Origin: DAIDKA01 sp035487155
Lineage (GTDB): Bacteria; Pseudomonadota; Gammaproteobacteria; Steroidobacterales; Steroidobacteraceae
Reading direction: 5' to 3'
Assembly (NCBI GenBank): GCA_035487155.1
Contig: DATHMK010000072.1
Span: forward strand, 1-64,000
DNA: 64,000 nt
In this document: positions 1 to 8,859 of the stretch, piece after piece
How the letters are laid out: each line of letters opens with the position of its first letter
How positions within the stretch are numbered: the first letter of the stretch is position 1
Made by a program: the position numbers and the translations under genes
Notes under the pieces: generated by a model
What the model was told of the DNA's origin: nothing
Databases searched by the model: none
Seen by the model: the letters and a program-made list of their open reading frames with translations, nothing else

Positions 1-2
1 AA

Positions 3-473
3 GACGATGTGCCGAAGATGACCGAGGCGCTGGCGCAGGGCGCGCCCAGCGTCGTCGCACTGGCGCGCGATGACGGCACCGTGCTGGACACCGGCACGGT
101 GGCGCTGCTCGACAATCAGATCGACCAGACCACCGGCACCATCCGCGTCAAGGCCACCTTTCCCAATGCCCATCTGCGGCTGTGGCCCGGCGAGTTCGTG
201 AGCGCGCGCGTGCTGGTCAACATGCACATGCAGGCGCTGACCATTCCGGCGGCGGCCCTGCAGCGGGGACCGGATGGCATGTTTGCCTATGTGGTGCAGT
301 CGGATTCCACCGTGGCCGTGCGCCCGCTCAAAGTCACGCTGCTGGATGAGAACACCGTGATCGTCGACAGCGGCTTGAGCGCCGGGGAGCGCGTGGTCAC
401 TTCCAACCTCTATCGCCTCGAGCCGGGAACGACGGTGCGCATCAACAGCGCCGCGGGCCACAAACCCTCATGA
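3..473 (+). CDS. RND efflux periplasmic adaptor, C-terminal part (cut by window start)
   Basis: The reading frame is open from the first bases of the window, so this is the 3' part (about 156 residues) of a longer gene. What remains is the beta-barrel and membrane-proximal region of a membrane-fusion protein: a TGTIRVKATFPN stretch, an LWPGEFVSARV stretch and a final GERVVTSNLYRLEPG segment, all typical of MdtA/AcrA-type adaptors. Such proteins bridge an inner-membrane RND pump to an outer-membrane channel. Its stop codon overlaps the ATG of the pump gene (ATGA), so the two are translationally coupled. No outer-membrane factor gene is seen in this part of the window; it may lie upstream or be supplied in trans. 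Function is clear from sequence; substrate is not. Confidence 0.9.
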   Translation, partial: DDVPKMTEALAQGAPSVVALARDDGTVLDTGTVALLDNQIDQTTGTIRVKATFPNAHLRLWPGEFVSARVLVNMHMQALTIPAAALQRGPDGMFAYVVQSDSTVAVRPLKVTLLDENTVIVDSGLSAGERVVTSNLYRLEPGTTVRINSAAGHKPS

Positions 474-3400
474 GCGTCTCAGCACCCTTCATCAACCGGC
501 CCATCGCCACCTCGCTGCTGATGGCCGGCGTACTGCTGGTAGGGGTAGTGGCCTTTCCGCTGCTGCCGGTGGCGCCCCTGCCGCAGGTGGATTTCCCCAC
601 CATCCAGGTGACCGGACAGCTGCCCGGCGCAAGCCCGGAGACCATGGCGGCCACCGTGGCGCAGCCGTTGGAAACTCAGTTTGCTGCCATCCCCAGCGTT
701 TCGCAGATGACCTCGACCAGCGTCCTGGGCACCTCGACGATCATCGTGCAGTTCGACCTGGACCGTAACATCGACGCGGCCGCACAGGACATCCAGTCGG
801 CCATCACCGCCGCCGGTGGCCAGTTGCCCAAGAACCTGCCGGCGCCACCCAGCTACAAGAAGATCAATCCTTCCGACACCCCCATTCTCATGTACTCGGT
901 CAGCTCCTCGGTGCTGCCCGTCACCACCGTCGATGACTTCGCCGAGACCGTCCTGGCGCAGCAGATGTCGCGCATCCCCGGGGTCGGCCAAGTCGCCATC
1001 GGCGGTCAGCAGAAACCCGCGGTGCGCATCCAGGTGGACCCGGCCAAGGTCGCCTCGATGGGCATCCAGCTGGAGGACATTGCCGGCGTCATCGCCAACG
1101 CCACGGTCAATGCGCCCAAGGGCTCCTTCAACGGCGCCTTGCACAATTTCGCGATTTACGACAACGACCAGCTGATGAGCGCCGCACCCTGGAACGACAT
1201 CATCATCGCCTACGTGAATGGCGCCCCGGTGCGCATCCGCGACATCGGTGTGGCGGTGGATGGCCCGGAAAACAATCAGATGGTGGCCTGGCAGAACGGT
1301 CATCCCGGCATCCTGCTGCAGGTGTTCAAGCAGCCCGGCGCCAATGTCATCGATACGGTGAACCGCATCAAGGCCATGCTGCCGCATGCCATGCTGGCGG
1401 TACCGGCATCCGTGAAGGTCAGTCTGGTCATGGACCGGACGGTGACCATCAATGCCTCCGTGCACGATGTCGAGCTCACCCTGCTGCTGACCTTCTGCCT
1501 GGTGATCCTGGTGATCTTCCTGTTCCTGCGCAATGCCTGGGCCACGATCATTCCGGGCGTCACGGTGCCGCTGTCGCTGTTCGGCACCTGCGCCGGCATG
1601 TACCTGCTGGGCTACAGCCTCGACAATCTGTCGCTGATGGCTCTGACCATCGCGGTCGGGTTCGTGGTCGATGATGCCATCGTGATGCTGGAGAACATCT
1701 ACCGGCACATCGAGGCGGGCCTGTCGCCGCGCGAAGCGGCTCTGAAGGGCGCCGGGGAGATCGGTTTCACCATCATCAGCATCAGCATCTCCCTGATCGC
1801 GGTGTTCATTCCGCTGCTGCTGATGAGCGGCATCATTGGCCGTCTGTTCCGCGAGTTCGCCATCGTGGTGACGCTCACCATCGTGGTCTCGGCCTGCGTC
1901 TCCCTGACGCTCTCGCCGATGATGTGCTCACTGTTCCTGCGCGATGAGAAGCATGTGCGCCACGGGCGCCTGTACACCATCATCGAGGGCGGCTTCGACA
2001 AGATAGTCGCCGGATATACCCGCGGCTTGGACTGGGTGCTGGCCCACCAGCGCATTACGCTGCTCGTGTTCCTCGCCACTTTGTGCAGCACCGTGCTGCT
2101 GTACATCCGCGTGCCCAAGGGCTTCTTCCCGCAGCAGGACACCGGCCTGATTTCCGGCCTTTCGGAAGCCGCCCAGGACATCTCCTTCAGCCAGATGGTC
2201 AAGATGCAGCATCGCCTGACCGACATCATTGGCCAGGACCCGGATGTAGCCTCGTACGCCGCTTCGGTCGGGGGCTCGCGCTCGATCAACCAGGGCTTCC
2301 TCATCATGAGCCTGAAGCCCAAGGATCAGCGCAAGTCGAGCGCCGACCAGGTGATCCTGCGGCTGCGGAAAAAATTCAACTCAGTCAGCGGCGGCACCGG
2401 CCATCTGCAGGCCGCGCAGGACATCAACATGGGCGGCCGCACCACCGCGACCCAGTACCAATACACCCTGCAGGACTCGAATCTGGACGAGCTCAGTGCC
2501 TGGGGGCCGAAACTGCTGGCGGCCATGAAGCAGCTTCCGGAACTCACGGACGCCACCTCCGATCAGTACACCAACAGTACCAAGGTGTCCCTGGTCATCG
2601 ACCGCGATCAGGCGGCACGCTTCGGCATCCAGCCCGAACTGATCGATGCGACGCTGTATGACGCCTATGGCCAGCGCCAGGTGACCCAGTACTTCACCCA
2701 GTTGAACGCCTACCACGTGATCCTGGAAGTGCCGCCGGCCCTGCAGGGCGATCCTGGGTCGCTCGACAAGCTGTACATCAAATCCCCGATCACCAACCAG
2801 ATGGTGCCGCTGTCCAGCGTCGCGCACTACGACACCTCGCACGTGACCTCCCTGCAGATCAATCACCAGGGTCAGTTTCCCTCGGTCACCCTGTCCTTCA
2901 ACCTGGCGCCCGGCGTCGCCCTGGGCCAGGCGGTCGATGCCATCAATCGCACCTCGGCTACGATCCACCTGCCGGAGGGCATCACCGGATCCTTCCAGGG
3001 TACGGCGCAGGCCTTCCAGGATTCGCTGCGCACCGAGCCGCTGCTGATCCTCGCGGCGCTCATCGTGGTGTACATCATCCTGGGCATGCTCTATGAGAGC
3101 TACATCCATCCGCTGACCATTCTCTCGACCCTGCCCTCGGCCGGCGTCGGCGCGTTGCTGATGCTGCTCATCTTTCACTTGGACCTGTCGGTGATCGCGC
3201 TCATCGGCATCATCCTGCTGATCGGCATCGTCAAGAAGAACGGCATCATGATGGTGGACTTCGCGCTGCAGGCCGAGCGCGAGCGGCATCTGGCGCCCGA
3301 GGCCTCGATCCGCGAAGCCTGCCTGATGCGCTTCCGCCCCATCATGATGACCACCATGGCGGCGATCCTGGGTGCCCTGCCACTGATGCTGGGCCGTGGC

Positions 3401-3601
3401 ACGGGCTCGGAGATGCGCGTGCCGCTGGGCTACACCATGGTGGGCGGGCTGGTGCTGAGCCAGGCGCTGACCCTGTTCACGACGCCGGTCATCTACCTGT
3501 ACCTGGATCGCCTGCGGCTCAGATTCGGGCGCAAAGCCGAACACCGCGCCGACGCGCATGAAACTGCGGCGGCCAGTGCCGAAGCAGAAGCGGCAACCTG
3601 A
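470..3601 (+). CDS. RND multidrug efflux permease, HAE1 family (MdtB/MdtC-like)
   Basis: This 1043-residue protein is a full-length inner-membrane RND pump. It opens with SAPFINRPIATSLLMAGV, the usual N-terminal helix of MdtB/MdtC-like pumps. The PQVDFPTIQVTGQLPGASPE region follows, then two halves each with a periplasmic porter domain and a membrane bundle. The proton-relay motif VDDAIVMLEN places the paired aspartates at residues 401 and 402, the signature of the hydrophobe/amphiphile (HAE1) branch rather than the heavy-metal branch. The expected reaction is proton-driven export of drugs, bile-salt-like compounds or other amphiphiles. It overlaps the adaptor gene by four bases and precedes a two-component pair by 16 bases, suggesting envelope-stress control like that of mdtABC-baeSR. 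The precise substrate cannot be read from sequence. Confidence 0.95.
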   Translation: MSVSAPFINRPIATSLLMAGVLLVGVVAFPLLPVAPLPQVDFPTIQVTGQLPGASPETMAATVAQPLETQFAAIPSVSQMTSTSVLGTSTIIVQFDLDRNIDAAAQDIQSAITAAGGQLPKNLPAPPSYKKINPSDTPILMYSVSSSVLPVTTVDDFAETVLAQQMSRIPGVGQVAIGGQQKPAVRIQVDPAKVASMGIQLEDIAGVIANATVNAPKGSFNGALHNFAIYDNDQLMSAAPWNDIIIAYVNGAPVRIRDIGVAVDGPENNQMVAWQNGHPGILLQVFKQPGANVIDTVNRIKAMLPHAMLAVPASVKVSLVMDRTVTINASVHDVELTLLLTFCLVILVIFLFLRNAWATIIPGVTVPLSLFGTCAGMYLLGYSLDNLSLMALTIAVGFVVDDAIVMLENIYRHIEAGLSPREAALKGAGEIGFTIISISISLIAVFIPLLLMSGIIGRLFREFAIVVTLTIVVSACVSLTLSPMMCSLFLRDEKHVRHGRLYTIIEGGFDKIVAGYTRGLDWVLAHQRITLLVFLATLCSTVLLYIRVPKGFFPQQDTGLISGLSEAAQDISFSQMVKMQHRLTDIIGQDPDVASYAASVGGSRSINQGFLIMSLKPKDQRKSSADQVILRLRKKFNSVSGGTGHLQAAQDINMGGRTTATQYQYTLQDSNLDELSAWGPKLLAAMKQLPELTDATSDQYTNSTKVSLVIDRDQAARFGIQPELIDATLYDAYGQRQVTQYFTQLNAYHVILEVPPALQGDPGSLDKLYIKSPITNQMVPLSSVAHYDTSHVTSLQINHQGQFPSVTLSFNLAPGVALGQAVDAINRTSATIHLPEGITGSFQGTAQAFQDSLRTEPLLILAALIVVYIILGMLYESYIHPLTILSTLPSAGVGALLMLLIFHLDLSVIALIGIILLIGIVKKNGIMMVDFALQAERERHLAPEASIREACLMRFRPIMMTTMAAILGALPLMLGRGTGSEMRVPLGYTMVGGLVLSQALTLFTTPVIYLYLDRLRLRFGRKAEHRADAHETAAASAEAEAAT

Positions 3602-3617
3602 TGCAAAGGACAAGCGC

Positions 3618-4295
3618 ATGAAGGTGCTACTGGTGGAGGACAACGAGCGTGTCACGCGCTTCGTCACCAAGGGCCTGCAGGAGGCCGGACACACGGCCGA
3701 CCATGCCGACAATGGCCGCGATGGCCTGTTCCTCGCCGCCAGCGAGCGCTACGACGTCATCGTCATGGACCGGATGCTGCCGGGGAACATCGACGGCCTG
3801 TCACTGATCAGTGCCCTGCGCCAGTCGGGCAACCAGACGCCCATCCTGATCTTGAGCGCCCTGGCCGATGTCGATGAACGCATCAAGGGCCTGCGCGCCG
3901 GGGGCGATGACTACCTGACCAAGCCTTTCGCCTTCGGGGAGCTGTTGGCGCGGCTGGACGCCCTGGGCCGGCGCACCCGCCAGGACGGCACCGTCACCAC
4001 TCTCGAAGTGGCGGACCTTAAGATGGACCTGCTGTCGCGCAAGGTGCTGCGCGGGGCTCGCCAGATACTGCTGCAGCCGCGGGAATTCAAGCTGCTGGAG
4101 TACCTGATGCGGCACGCCGGCCAGGTGGTCACGCGCACCATGCTGCTGGAGAACGTCTGGGACTATCATTTCGATCCGCAGACCAATGTCGTGGACGTGC
4201 ACATCAGCAAGTTGCGCCAGAAAATCGAACCGGAGCCGGAACGCTCGCTGCTGCGCACCGTGCGCAATGCCGGCTACATGCTGAGCGCCGAGTAG
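3618..4295 (+). CDS. OmpR/PhoB-family response regulator
   Basis: The product (225 residues from the chosen ATG) has a receiver domain followed by a winged-helix DNA-binding domain. VEDNE lies at the acidic pocket, the phospho-acceptor is Asp51 (VIVMDRMLPG) and the conserved lysine is Lys102 (LTKPF). The C-terminal half carries REFKLLEYLMRHAGQVVTR and ends in HISKLRQKIEP...VRNAGYML, the OmpR-type wing region. The frame is open further upstream to 3558, but ATG 3618 starts exactly at the receiver fold (MKVLLVEDN) and has AAAGGAC at a suitable distance. The sensor kinase begins four bases after its stop. It probably activates the upstream pump genes; that is inferred from position only. Confidence 0.95.
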   Translation: MKVLLVEDNERVTRFVTKGLQEAGHTADHADNGRDGLFLAASERYDVIVMDRMLPGNIDGLSLISALRQSGNQTPILILSALADVDERIKGLRAGGDDYLTKPFAFGELLARLDALGRRTRQDGTVTTLEVADLKMDLLSRKVLRGARQILLQPREFKLLEYLMRHAGQVVTRTMLLENVWDYHFDPQTNVVDVHISKLRQKIEPEPERSLLRTVRNAGYMLSAE

Positions 4296-4299
4296 GCCC

Positions 4300-5664
4300 A
4301 TGGCGACCCTCATCCGCTCCTCGGCCGCCACTCTGTCCTTCAGCTATGTGTTGCTGGGCATTCTCGCGCTGGTGCTGTTCGCACTGCCGCTGGGTTACGC
4401 ATGGCGGGCGGCTGACAACGACACACGCCTGCAGATCCTCGCCGAGGACTCGCAGCGACTCGCGGAGGTATTCAACCGCAAGGGGCCCGCGGGACTCGCC
4501 GATTTCATCAACGAGCGGGTGGGCCTGCAGATCGCCGGCGAACGCATCCTGCTGCTGACGGATGCCAGGCAAAGGCCGCTGGCGGGGAACCTGCCGGCGT
4601 GGCCGGCCGGCGTGCCGGCGGATCCTGGCAGCTACACCACGCCCATTGAACTTGACCATCATCCGACCATGGTGACGCTGGTTCGCACCGTGCTGCCCGG
4701 CGGCTACAACCTGCTGGTGGGGCGCGATGTGGCGCGGCTCGCCCCGGTGATGACCCGCTTCTGGTACGGCCTCGCCGCCGCCATAGCGGTGCTGCTGGTG
4801 GCGGGCGTGGTCGGCGGCATCCTGATCCGCCGCGCGCTGCTGGCCCGCATCCACAGCATCCGCCAGACCGTCTCGGCCATCATGCAGGGGGAACTCAGCC
4901 ACCGGCTGCCCACCGGCCGAGGCAGCGATGAGCTCAATACCCTGAGCGTCACCATCAACCGCATGCTCGAGCAGATCGAGCAGCTGGTGCATGGCGTCGC
5001 CAATGTCTCCAACGCCATCGCTCACGACCTGCGCACGCCGTTGACCGAACTGCGCTCAAGGCTCGAGGAGCTGTCTCTGACCCGCCCCTCGCCCGCCGAA
5101 GCATTCGCCGAAGTGGACGCGGCCGTGGCCGACGTCGACCGCGTCATCAGCATCTTCAATGCGCTGCTGCGACTGGCCGAGATCGACACCGGCATGCGCC
5201 GCTCCTGCTTCATGGACGTGGACCTGCGCGACCTGTGCGCGCGCGCCGTGGAATTCTACGTGCCGGCGGCGGAGGTCAAGGACATCACCCTCACCTACCG
5301 GGATGAGGCCGGCGCCCTGCATGCCTCGGGGGACAAGCTGCTGCTGGCGCAGGCGGTGAACAACCTCATCGACAACTCGCTCAAATACACCCCGCCGGGT
5401 GGCCAGGTGACGGTGACGACCATGCGTCCGGCCGGGGAGAATGCCGGCATAGTGGTCGCCGATACCGGCCCGGGCATGACGCCCGCGCAGCGCGCCCGGG
5501 CCACGGAGCGGTTTTTCCGCGGTGACGCCAGCCGCGGCACGCCGGGCGTGGGCCTGGGGTTGAGCCTGGTGCAGGCCGTCGCGCGACTGCACGGCGGTAC
5601 TCTGGAATTCGCCGACCAGCAGCGCGGCCTCACCGCCATCATCAATTTCCCCAGCAAAGCCTGA
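4300..5664 (+). CDS. Sensor histidine kinase, two transmembrane segments
   Basis: The 454-residue protein has a first membrane helix at about residues 13-35, a periplasmic sensor segment to about residue 150, a second helix at about 157-178 and a HAMP linker. The phosphorylation site is His242 in AIAHDLRTPLTELRSRL. The ATPase domain shows the N box (NLIDNSLKYTPPGG), the G1 box (DTGPGM) and a GVGLGLSL lid region. It should autophosphorylate and pass phosphate to Asp51 of the regulator encoded just upstream. The sensor domain is only about 120 residues and has no recognisable ligand-binding motif, so the signal is unknown. Spacing to neighbours is four and five bases, consistent with one transcript with the pump and the CorA gene. 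Confidence 0.95.
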   Translation: MATLIRSSAATLSFSYVLLGILALVLFALPLGYAWRAADNDTRLQILAEDSQRLAEVFNRKGPAGLADFINERVGLQIAGERILLLTDARQRPLAGNLPAWPAGVPADPGSYTTPIELDHHPTMVTLVRTVLPGGYNLLVGRDVARLAPVMTRFWYGLAAAIAVLLVAGVVGGILIRRALLARIHSIRQTVSAIMQGELSHRLPTGRGSDELNTLSVTINRMLEQIEQLVHGVANVSNAIAHDLRTPLTELRSRLEELSLTRPSPAEAFAEVDAAVADVDRVISIFNALLRLAEIDTGMRRSCFMDVDLRDLCARAVEFYVPAAEVKDITLTYRDEAGALHASGDKLLLAQAVNNLIDNSLKYTPPGGQVTVTTMRPAGENAGIVVADTGPGMTPAQRARATERFFRGDASRGTPGVGLGLSLVQAVARLHGGTLEFADQQRGLTAIINFPSKA

Positions 5665-5669
5665 TTGGC

Positions 5670-6623
5670 ATGCTGTATGTCTATCCACCGGTCCCCAGCG
5701 GCGCGCAGCCGCCGCAGCGGCCGATCTGGATCGATCTGCAGGCCCCCACGCCGGATGAGGAGGCGCTGGTGGAGAGCGAACATGGCCTGCGCATTCCGAC
5801 CCATGCCCAGCTGCAGGAAATAGAGACCTCCAGTCGTCTGCGGGTCGAGGGCCAGACCCTGATGATGTCCATGCCGCTGGGTGTTCAGGACTACCGCTTC
5901 GCCAATCGTCCCTTGCCGCTCGGCTTCGTGCTCACAAAGGACATCCTGGTCACCGTCCGTTACTGCGACATCCATGCCTTTCCGGATGTGCAGGCCACAC
6001 TGCTGCGCGAGCACAGCGACTGCACCAGTGCGGCGGTGTTTTCCAGATTGCTGGAGGCCATGGTGGATTTCGCCGCCGATCGGCTCGAGCAGATCAGCGC
6101 CGACCTGGCAGCCGTATCGCAGCGGGTATTTGGCTCACCGGCCCAGCCCCTGCCCGAACGGCAGCGCTTCAACGGCGCCATGCACCACAATCTCATCAGC
6201 GTCGGCCAAACCGGCGAACACCTCTCGCGCATCCGCGAGAGTCTGCTGGGGCTGATGCGCATTGTGAGCTTCGCGGCGCAGACTGCCGCCTGGTTGCCGA
6301 GCGATATCCAGGCCCGGCTCAAGACGGTGCGTCATGATCTGGAGTCGCTCAGCGACTACGAGAGCCACCTGTCGGGCAAAACACAATTTCTGCAGGACGC
6401 CATTCTCGGCTTCATCAACACCCAGCAGAACGACATCTTCAAGGTCCTGACCATCGTCTCAGTGGTCGGTGTGCCACCGACGCTGATCGCCAGCATCTAC
6501 GGCATGAACTTCCGCAATATCCCCGAATACGGCTGGAAGTACGGCTACCAGTGGGGCCTGGGGGTCATCGCCTTGAGCATCATCCTGCCCATACTCTGGT
6601 TCAAATGGCGCAAGTGGTGGTGA
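5670..6623 (+). CDS. corA: CorA-family magnesium/divalent-cation channel
   Basis: The 317-residue protein has the CorA plan: a long acidic cytoplasmic N-terminal domain, a long stalk helix (about 190-260), two C-terminal membrane helices and the pore signature YGMNF with GMN at residues 278-280. The segment after GMN (RNIPEYGWKYGYQWG) is the short periplasmic loop, and the protein ends in a basic/aromatic tail (KWRKWW), also typical. It should move Mg2+ or other divalent cations into the cell down the electrochemical gradient as a homopentamer. It starts five bases after the sensor-kinase stop with only a weak ribosome-binding site, so it is probably coupled to that gene. Its inclusion in an efflux/two-component run is unusual. 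Confidence 0.92.
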   Translation: MLYVYPPVPSGAQPPQRPIWIDLQAPTPDEEALVESEHGLRIPTHAQLQEIETSSRLRVEGQTLMMSMPLGVQDYRFANRPLPLGFVLTKDILVTVRYCDIHAFPDVQATLLREHSDCTSAAVFSRLLEAMVDFAADRLEQISADLAAVSQRVFGSPAQPLPERQRFNGAMHHNLISVGQTGEHLSRIRESLLGLMRIVSFAAQTAAWLPSDIQARLKTVRHDLESLSDYESHLSGKTQFLQDAILGFINTQQNDIFKVLTIVSVVGVPPTLIASIYGMNFRNIPEYGWKYGYQWGLGVIALSIILPILWFKWRKWW

Positions 6624-6673
6624 AGGACCGGCCGGGTCGGTAGACTTTGCAACTCAAGATGGGGGGACTGACC

Positions 6674-7612
6674 ATGACACCGAGAATGACAGCAGGGTTG
6701 CTGGCGGCGCTCAGCGTGGGCCTCGTGGCGATGGCCTCGGCCGCCGTACCCGAAGCGTGCAATCGCGCCTGCCTCAAGGACCTGGCCAGATCATACGTGG
6801 CGGCGCTGGTGGCGCACGACCCTTCCAAGGTGCCGTTGGCAGCTGATGTGAAGTTCGTGGAGAACGTGACCCCGATGAAGCCGGGCGAGGGGCTGTGGCA
6901 AACGGCCAGCGAGGCCCCCACGAGCTTCGCCGTCTACGTGCCGGATCCGATTTCCGAACAGGTTGGTTTCATCGGCATGATGAAGGCCGACGGCAAGCCC
7001 ATCGAACTGGCGCTGCGCCTGAAGGTGCGCCATGGACAGATCGTCGAGGCTGAACATCTGATCGCCGCGCCCCGCCCCAACGTGCTCGCCAACCTGCACA
7101 CGCCGCGCCCCGGACTGCTCGCCGTGGTACCCAAGGACGAGCGCAGCACCCATGCGCAGCTGCTGAAGATCGGTGCCAGCTACTACGAAGCGCTGGTCAA
7201 GGGCGATGGCTCGCTGTCACCGTTCGCGGATGACTGTGAGCGCCATGAAAACGGCATGATCACCACCGGCAATGCGCTCATGGGCGCACCGGCCGGCTCG
7301 CCCAAACTCGGCTGCGCCAGCCAGCTCAACACCAAGGTGATGAGCTACATCAAGCGTATCGAGCCGCGCCGGGTGTGGATCGCCGATACCCAGACCGGCC
7401 TGGTGTTCGGCCTGTCCCAGTTCCGCCATCCCATGAAGGAAGATCACGTGGACATCGTGGGCTATCCGGGCATGACGCGCGTGCCCATGAAGTTCAAGCC
7501 CTTTGATCTGCCCGCGGCGCATGTTTTCAAAGTCAGCGGCGGCAAGATCCATGAGATCGAGGCCATGGGCTTCATGGCGCCCTATGAATCCAAGACCGGC
7601 TGGGAAAAGTGA
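6674..7612 (+). CDS. Secreted two-half NTF2-like protein of unknown function
   Basis: A signal peptide (MTPRMTAGLLAALSVG...ASAA) is followed by about 290 residues exported to the periplasm. The mature part opens with a CNRACLKDLARSYVAALVAHDPSKVPL stretch, split here as CNRACL and a helix with AAHD-like spacing, then GLWQTA, and repeats a similar layout in its second half (ADDCERHENG, then a C-x-SQLNT segment). The two-helix-plus-sheet pattern suggests two SnoaL/NTF2-like folds, often ligand binding or a non-enzymatic scaffold. A clear paralogue lies at 17151-18131, sharing the Cys pair, GLWQTA, C-x-R-x-ENG and a final aromatic-rich tail. The start at ATG 6674 is chosen because of GGGGGGA upstream. 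The specific function is not recognised. Confidence 0.8.
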   Translation: MTPRMTAGLLAALSVGLVAMASAAVPEACNRACLKDLARSYVAALVAHDPSKVPLAADVKFVENVTPMKPGEGLWQTASEAPTSFAVYVPDPISEQVGFIGMMKADGKPIELALRLKVRHGQIVEAEHLIAAPRPNVLANLHTPRPGLLAVVPKDERSTHAQLLKIGASYYEALVKGDGSLSPFADDCERHENGMITTGNALMGAPAGSPKLGCASQLNTKVMSYIKRIEPRRVWIADTQTGLVFGLSQFRHPMKEDHVDIVGYPGMTRVPMKFKPFDLPAAHVFKVSGGKIHEIEAMGFMAPYESKTGWEK

Positions 7613-7620
7613 GCCGGGCG

Positions 7621-8739
7621 CTACTGCCAGACCTGCCGGGCGATGTCACTCACCAGCCGCAACTTGCGCCACTGATCCTCCACTGACACCTTGTTGCCCT
7701 CGCAGGTGCTGGCGAAGCCGCACTGCGGGCTCAGCGCCAGCTGCTCCAGGGGTGCAAAGCGCGCCGCGCTGTCGATCCTGCGCATCACGGCCTGCGGATC
7801 CTCAAGCTCGGCGGTCTTGCTGGTGATGAGTCCAAGCGTGGCCACCTTGCCCTGGGGAAGGTGGCGCAAGGGCGAGAAATCCCCGGAACGCTCGTCATCG
7901 TATTCGAGGAAATAGCCGTCCACGTTCAAGGAATTGAACAGCACCTCGGCCACCGGATCGTAGCCGCCCTCGGCCGCCCAGGCGCTGCGGAAGTTACCGC
8001 GGCACACGTGCAGCATGACCTTCATGGAGGCAGGACGGAACTGGATCGACTTGTTGATCAGGTCCGCATACAGGCCCACCAGCAGGTCCGGATCCACGCC
8101 ATGCCGGGCGCGGACCTGATCGCGGATCCCGGCATCGCAAAGATAGGCGAAGTTGGTATCGTCGATCTGCAGGTATTCACAGCCCGCCGCGGCCAGGTCG
8201 CGAACTTCGGCTGAATAGGCGGTGGCCAGATCGGAAAAGAACTCCTCCAGGTCCGGATAGGCAGCCGCATCGATCGCCGCCCGGCCGCCGCGGAAGTGCA
8301 GGATGGAAGGCGAAGGAATGGTGATCTTGGCCTGCACCTTCGCCACCTGCTTCAGATAGCGGAAGTGCTCCACGAAGATCGGTGCCGGGCGGTCGATCTT
8401 GCCCGTCACCTCAAGCCCATGTGCCTCCATGGGCACCGGCCCCTCATGGTTATGGAACTGCGCCACGACCTTGGGCGCCGTGCGTCGCACGCTGGAAAAT
8501 GAGGTGAGGAAATCCAGGTGCCAGTACGAGCGCCGGAACTCACCATCCGTCACCACCGGCAGGCCGACGGCCTCCTGCCAGCGGACCGCTTCGGCGATGC
8601 CGCTGTCCTCGACCCGCTGCAGCTCATTGGCCGGCAGCCGACCCTGCGAATGCGCCGCGCGCGCTTCGGTCAGGCGCGCCGGCCGCAGCAGGCTTCCGAC
8701 ATGGTCGGCCCGAAACGGGAACTGTGGGTGTGCTGACAT
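7621..8739 (-). CDS. MetE C-terminal-type methyltransferase (YxjG-like, cobalamin-independent methionine synthase family)
   Basis: The 372-residue protein corresponds to the catalytic C-terminal barrel of MetE without its N-terminal half. It begins FRADHVGSLLRP and contains TDGEFRRSYWHLDF at about 64-77. The zinc ligands expected for the family are His244 and Cys246 (LHVCRGN) and Cys340 (SPQCGF), with Glu279 in the EYDDERSGDF segment. Family members transfer methyl groups to homocysteine or related thiols; short forms often use donors other than polyglutamyl methyl-folate. It is divergent from an Lrp/AsnC regulator with 120 bp between them, which suggests amino-acid-responsive control. AAGAGGA precedes the ATG at 8739. 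The tail meets the previous gene with an eight-base gap. Confidence 0.88.
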   Translation of the reverse strand: MSAHPQFPFRADHVGSLLRPARLTEARAAHSQGRLPANELQRVEDSGIAEAVRWQEAVGLPVVTDGEFRRSYWHLDFLTSFSSVRRTAPKVVAQFHNHEGPVPMEAHGLEVTGKIDRPAPIFVEHFRYLKQVAKVQAKITIPSPSILHFRGGRAAIDAAAYPDLEEFFSDLATAYSAEVRDLAAAGCEYLQIDDTNFAYLCDAGIRDQVRARHGVDPDLLVGLYADLINKSIQFRPASMKVMLHVCRGNFRSAWAAEGGYDPVAEVLFNSLNVDGYFLEYDDERSGDFSPLRHLPQGKVATLGLITSKTAELEDPQAVMRRIDSAARFAPLEQLALSPQCGFASTCEGNKVSVEDQWRKLRLVSDIARQVWQ

Positions 8740-8768
8740 GCGCGGTCCTCTTGATTGGTGTCAGGCAC

Positions 8769-8788
8769 TGTGCCAGCAATGTGGCACA
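8769..8788. promoter_or_regulatory. Inverted repeat between MetE-like and Lrp-type genes (candidate operator)
   Basis: A perfect inverted repeat with 7-bp arms (TGTGCCA and TGGCACA) and a 6-bp spacer lies inside the 120-bp intergenic region. It sits about 30 bp upstream of the methyltransferase ATG on the minus strand and about 72 bp upstream of the regulator ATG. A second short palindrome, GCAATTGC, lies at about 8818-8825. Divergent Lrp-family regulators commonly bind such sites to control themselves and the neighbour. That this repeat is the binding site is inference from position and symmetry only. Confidence 0.45.
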
Positions 8789-8859
8789 ATGGGCTTGCGT
8801 AAGATGGCGCTCCGGTGAGCAATTGCGCAAGATTCCGTCGATGAAATGGGGTTGTACGC

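Noticed and set aside
2381..3712. 443-residue minus-strand open frame opposite the first RND pump and regulator
   Set aside because: Low-complexity His/Gln/Arg-rich product; spans two well-supported plus-strand genes.
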